Below are positions 60,902 through 64,000 of a stretch of DNA of 64,000 nt, piece after piece (the first letter of the stretch is position 1; each line of letters begins with the position of its first letter). Location of the stretch: NCBI RefSeq assembly GCF_003143775.1, contig NZ_QFRJ01000002.1:454501-518500 (forward strand), read 5' to 3'. Source of the stretch: Brumimicrobium oceani (GTDB lineage: Bacteria > Bacteroidota > Bacteroidia > Flavobacteriales_D > Crocinitomicaceae). The position numbers and the translations under genes were made by a program. The notes beneath the pieces are model-generated. The model made no database searches, was not told the DNA's origin, and saw only the letters and a list, made by a program, of their open reading frames with translations.

Positions 60902-62176
60902 ATGAAAGCGATTTTTACTTTTATATCCATTGCATTGGCTACAAGCGCATTTGGCCAATTCTGGACAGCCACGAATGCACTAACAACTGCTGGTGGAGGC
61001 TATCTTGTAGCAGCAACAAGCATTGGTGATGATGTTTTTGCCGTTGGAGCAACTACAACATTTGTACATTCTGCGGATAAAGGCCTAACATGGACTGCTC
61101 CAGCTATAACCGCTCCTCCAGGTGCTTTTTACGCATTAATTGCCTGTAACAACTATTTGTATGCTTCAATGAAAGTCAACAATTATGACCACACATTGAA
61201 CTATAGTTTAGACAATGGAGTTACTTGGTCGGTTGATACGGTGGGCTTACCTCAAAATTTACCCAACACAGGAAAAGAAGCCATGAATGTTCGCTATATG
61301 GGAAATGATTATGTTATGGCTTTTAATCCAACAAAATCTTATTACAAGAAACTAGGAACAATTGACTGGATTGAAACAACTATTGATTACACAATTCCAG
61401 ATGTGATTGGAATGAATGACAATTGGTATGCAATTGGAGCAGGAAAATTGCTCAAAAGCACGAACCACGGAGATTCCTGGACAACTTTAGCAGCTTCCGG
61501 GCTTCCTTCAGGTTTTCAAGGAAATAAATTAGCGAGCAATGGTTTAGACCGACTTTTCGTTTCTAATTCACCTGCAAATGGCGGAACAGATATTTATATT
61601 TCAACAGATGGAGGAAATTCATTTGCACTCACAAATTCAGCGGGACAACACACACATAGCAATGCTTGGGTAGGACCAATGTTTGCCGTGGACGATTACA
61701 TTTTCGCTTCCATCTTACCTGAGGCGGGTAATTTTAGTGACGCGCCGCCTTATATCATGTCCTCGACTTCTGCACCAAATTTCAACGTTGGAGATGTTTC
61801 AGGATTACCAACGGGGGCTACTGTTTCAGAAATTCCATTTTACTTTAATTCTGGAAACAAATTATTTACAATGTATGGTGATTTATATAGCAGTACACCA
61901 GGATTTGTTGGCGACCCAGTAATTGTTTCTGTTGACAAAAACGAAGTTTTAGAAGTTGGTGTTCATCCAAATCCAGCACAAAATAAGATTTATATTTCAA
62001 CTAAGGAAATGATGGATTTAACTTCTGTCTCCATTTATTCTTCTCAAGGTCAATTAATTAAAGTATTTAAGAATGATCTACAAAGCATTAATGTTTCTGA
62101 TTTGCCGAGAGGTCATTATATTTTAAAAATACAGAGTGCTATTAATTTGACCACGAAGCAAGTAATATTGAATTAA
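60902..62176 (+). CDS. Secreted protein with BNR-like repeats and type IX sorting domain
   Basis: The start is set at the ATG at 60902, which begins a signal peptide (MKAIFTFISIALATSAFGQF, cleavage near AFG-Q); 424 residues. The longer frame from 60722 would place 60 non-signal residues in front and is rejected. The body carries Asp-box-like turns (HSADKGLTW, NYSLDNGVTWS, STNHGDSWTTL, STDGGNSF), a six- or seven-bladed propeller feature. The last 75 residues are a Por-type sorting domain (VGVHPNPAQNKIYISTKE, LPRGHYILKIQS). No enzymatic residues are apparent. Confidence 0.85.
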   Translation: MKAIFTFISIALATSAFGQFWTATNALTTAGGGYLVAATSIGDDVFAVGATTTFVHSADKGLTWTAPAITAPPGAFYALIACNNYLYASMKVNNYDHTLNYSLDNGVTWSVDTVGLPQNLPNTGKEAMNVRYMGNDYVMAFNPTKSYYKKLGTIDWIETTIDYTIPDVIGMNDNWYAIGAGKLLKSTNHGDSWTTLAASGLPSGFQGNKLASNGLDRLFVSNSPANGGTDIYISTDGGNSFALTNSAGQHTHSNAWVGPMFAVDDYIFASILPEAGNFSDAPPYIMSSTSAPNFNVGDVSGLPTGATVSEIPFYFNSGNKLFTMYGDLYSSTPGFVGDPVIVSVDKNEVLEVGVHPNPAQNKIYISTKEMMDLTSVSIYSSQGQLIKVFKNDLQSINVSDLPRGHYILKIQSAINLTTKQVILN

Positions 62177-62193
62177 GAATTAAACCCCAAATC

Positions 62194-62236
62194 AAAAAAA
62201 CCCTGCTCTAAACATTTCTGTTCGGAGCAGGGTTTG
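62194..62236. terminator. Bidirectional terminator between two convergent T9SS cargo genes
   Basis: AACCCTGCTC pairs with GAGCAGGGTT. The A-rich left flank gives a T run on the minus strand, so it is strongest for the CHRD gene. Confidence 0.75.
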
Positions 62237-62267
62237 AACTAAACCAGGCAGTTAAGCAAACAAACGC

Positions 62268-64000
62268 TTATTTTTTAATGATTCTGGTAACGTCATTTCC
62301 AGCTTTCAACATGTAAACACCACTTGGTAAATTAGACATATCAATCGTTGCGTCATTTGCTTTAATTGATTTTGTTTGAATAACTTTACCGAATATATCT
62401 ACTAACTGAACAGTCATTTCACCATTGAATTTTTCGAATGATAAAGTGATTTTATCTGATGTTGGATTTGGATAAGCCGTCAAACTATTTTGATTTAACG
62501 CTTCATTTTCAGAAAGACCTAAAGTTTCTTGAACACATTCTGATCCACGTAAAACCTGACCACGAACCTCTCCATCAGGGTTTGCTGCTGTATGAATATT
62601 CACATACATTTCATTGTTTCTGAATTTAGTTTCAGCGGCTGCATTCATTGGAGTTGCATCATCAGCAGTTAAATAACCGTAAGCACCATCATAATTTTCG
62701 GTCATAGAGAACCATGAAGACAAGTTAAACTCTACTCCTCCATTCATTCCAGCTACTGCATTGTGAATGTGCGCTGCATCAATTGGTCCAGAAAGATCTT
62801 TCACTACTAACATAACGTGTGCATTATCTCTGTCTCTTGAAATGGTAACAATTCCACCTCCATTCGCCATTGTAGAAACACTTGGAACCTCTTGGTCTCC
62901 ACTTAAGTTTACAGAATAACCTTCACGAGCGACTCTATTAATTTGTGCTCTAATTTCTCCATTTGGATTCGCTGCAGTGTGAACGTTTAAATAAACATTT
63001 CCTTTCAACATTTCAATAACTAAGGCTTGATCAATTGCTCCTCCTGAAATTGTTCCAGAAATTGTGTTTCCTGTAACATCTCCAGTTAAATCAACTACTA
63101 CAGGACCATTAGCACCTGCTTCGGCATTGTGTAAATGCGCTCCCATAATTGCACCAGACAAACCTTCCACTTGTACCCTATAATCGATTGCTGTGAAATC
63201 ACTGTTTAAAGAAAACTGAGCTACACCCATTGCATTTGTTGTTACCGCTGGAACTTCTTGCATTCCTGAAAGCATACCATCAAAAGCCAATTGGTCATCA
63301 TACGCAAGTTGACCTCTAATTTCACCATTCATGTTTGCTGCAGTATGAATATTAATGTAAATATCACCTGCTGCTAAATCTGAAGCAAAACCAGCTACAG
63401 CAGAAACATCGGCAACACCAACTATTGAATTCCCCATAATTGAAGGTGTTAAGTCTACAACAACTCCTCCGTTTGTTCCGGCAGCTCCCATGTGTAAATG
63501 TGCTCCCATTATGGCACCGCTCAATCCATCAGCAGTTACCCAATACATTAGTTTTTTCTTATCTAATGAAAGGTTAAAAACTCCCAATCCTGTTGCAGAT
63601 GTAACCACCAAAGGCACCTCTTGAAGTCCATTTAATTCTGCACGGTAAGGCAAGTCTGTTTCTAATTTTACTTGACCTCTAATTTCACCGTCCATATTGG
63701 TCATTGTGTGTGCATTTACATAAATGTCACCTTCAATCATATTTGAAATTAAAGCTGGCGTTAAATCTGTGCCAGTAATAATTGTTTTTACATTACCATT
63801 AATTAAAAACGGTGTTAAATCATAAGCAACACCTCCATTCGTTCCCGCAGCTCCGTTATGCAAGTGTATTCCGCTGATTGCCTCTGGAACTCCTGCCGTA
63901 TAAATGGAAACACACAAGGTATCTCGTGTTCCGTTCAACACCATTGTAGCCACTCCTTGTCCAGTTGTTGTAACTGCTGGCACTTCTTGTAATCCGTCCA
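62268..64000 (-). CDS. CHRD-repeat protein with type IX sorting domain, 5' end outside the window
   Basis: At least 577 residues; the frame runs through base 64000, where DGLQEVPAVTTTG begins a CHRD repeat. Four CHRD (chordin-like) domains of about 120 residues are visible. Each opens with L-x-G-x-QEVP (QEVPAV, QEVPLV, QEVPAV, QEVPSV) and contains GAHLH or AHIHNA, then IHTAANxxGEIRxQ. The C-terminus is a Por-type sorting domain (LTAYPNPTSDKITLSFEKFN, LPSGVYMLKAGNDVTRIIKK). No enzyme motif. Probably a surface or adhesive protein; role inferred. Confidence 0.9.
   Translation of the reverse strand, partial: DGLQEVPAVTTTGQGVATMVLNGTRDTLCVSIYTAGVPEAISGIHLHNGAAGTNGGVAYDLTPFLINGNVKTIITGTDLTPALISNMIEGDIYVNAHTMTNMDGEIRGQVKLETDLPYRAELNGLQEVPLVVTSATGLGVFNLSLDKKKLMYWVTADGLSGAIMGAHLHMGAAGTNGGVVVDLTPSIMGNSIVGVADVSAVAGFASDLAAGDIYINIHTAANMNGEIRGQLAYDDQLAFDGMLSGMQEVPAVTTNAMGVAQFSLNSDFTAIDYRVQVEGLSGAIMGAHLHNAEAGANGPVVVDLTGDVTGNTISGTISGGAIDQALVIEMLKGNVYLNVHTAANPNGEIRAQINRVAREGYSVNLSGDQEVPSVSTMANGGGIVTISRDRDNAHVMLVVKDLSGPIDAAHIHNAVAGMNGGVEFNLSSWFSMTENYDGAYGYLTADDATPMNAAAETKFRNNEMYVNIHTAANPDGEVRGQVLRGSECVQETLGLSENEALNQNSLTAYPNPTSDKITLSFEKFNGEMTVQLVDIFGKVIQTKSIKANDATIDMSNLPSGVYMLKAGNDVTRIIKK

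Overview
The window is AT-rich chromosomal DNA from a member of the Bacteroidota, most likely order Flavobacteriales (the Crocinitomicaceae/Cryomorphaceae neighbourhood would fit, but that is a guess from gene content). The evidence is: four proteins ending in type IX secretion (Por-type) C-terminal sorting domains; many TAnnTTTG -7 promoter boxes typical of the phylum; DUF4293, DUF6249, BshA, IcmF, the etfB-etfA-DUF151-nupC block and the mutL-rhomboid-rhomboid-EEP block, all common in Flavobacteriales. I see no tRNA, rRNA, CRISPR array, transposase or phage gene.

Layout. 1-3111: the N-terminus of an MBOAT acyltransferase (runs off the left edge), a 49-residue microprotein with its own terminator, fabG, a LuxC-type acyl-CoA reductase and a divergent two-cluster ferredoxin. 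3408-9255: a degenerate receiver/class III cyclase/HD protein, bshA (bacillithiol synthesis) and a GH3/beta-lactamase-fold fusion. 9933-14962: a probable operon of a small membrane protein, mutL, two rhomboid proteases and an EEP hydrolase. 15142-16595: a Ca/Na antiporter with a TatA-like protein. 16817-22001: etfB, etfA, DUF151 nuclease, nupC, DUF2797. 22154-25065: NlpC/P60 peptidase, trmN6, rimM, rpsP. 25066-26311 has no gene and is filled with repeats. 26312-35728: ABC-F ATPase, DUF4293, formate/nitrite-type channel, clpB, YkgJ-type Cys-cluster protein, acyltransferase and an unrecognised membrane-anchored protein. 35732-40141: metal-receptor protein, cystathionine beta-synthase and a T9SS cargo. 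40367-46075: RNase Y, ZapA and a ZapB-like coiled coil (one unit), then the fused mutase IcmF. 46437-50686: a frameshifted T9SS cargo, DAHP synthase/chorismate mutase, two small membrane or lipoprotein genes, a YigZ protein without a normal start codon, and an M42-like peptidase. 50957-55739: an OmpA-like lipoprotein, a stand-alone HsdR_N-type protein, small lipoproteins and a large PLP enzyme. 55964-58895: an ECF sigma cassette and a secreted TlpA-like thioredoxin. 59062-64000: an ABC1/UbiB kinase, a T9SS cargo and a CHRD-repeat T9SS cargo that runs off the right edge.

Most genes are housekeeping. The most unusual content is non-coding. A family of palindromic repeats with core GGGACGATTTGCAAATCG occurs at seven loci, four of them as tandem pairs about 70-120 bp apart. 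A second palindrome family follows nupC, also as a tandem pair. A composite inverted repeat of about 364 bp lies at 25.9-26.2 kb, and a related copy lacking its hairpin core lies at 9.6 kb. Protein-level oddities are a MutL whose endonuclease motifs are degenerate, a receiver domain lacking its phospho-acceptor aspartate fused to cyclase and HD domains, and genes with unusual starts or a frameshift (yigZ, the 46.4-kb cargo).
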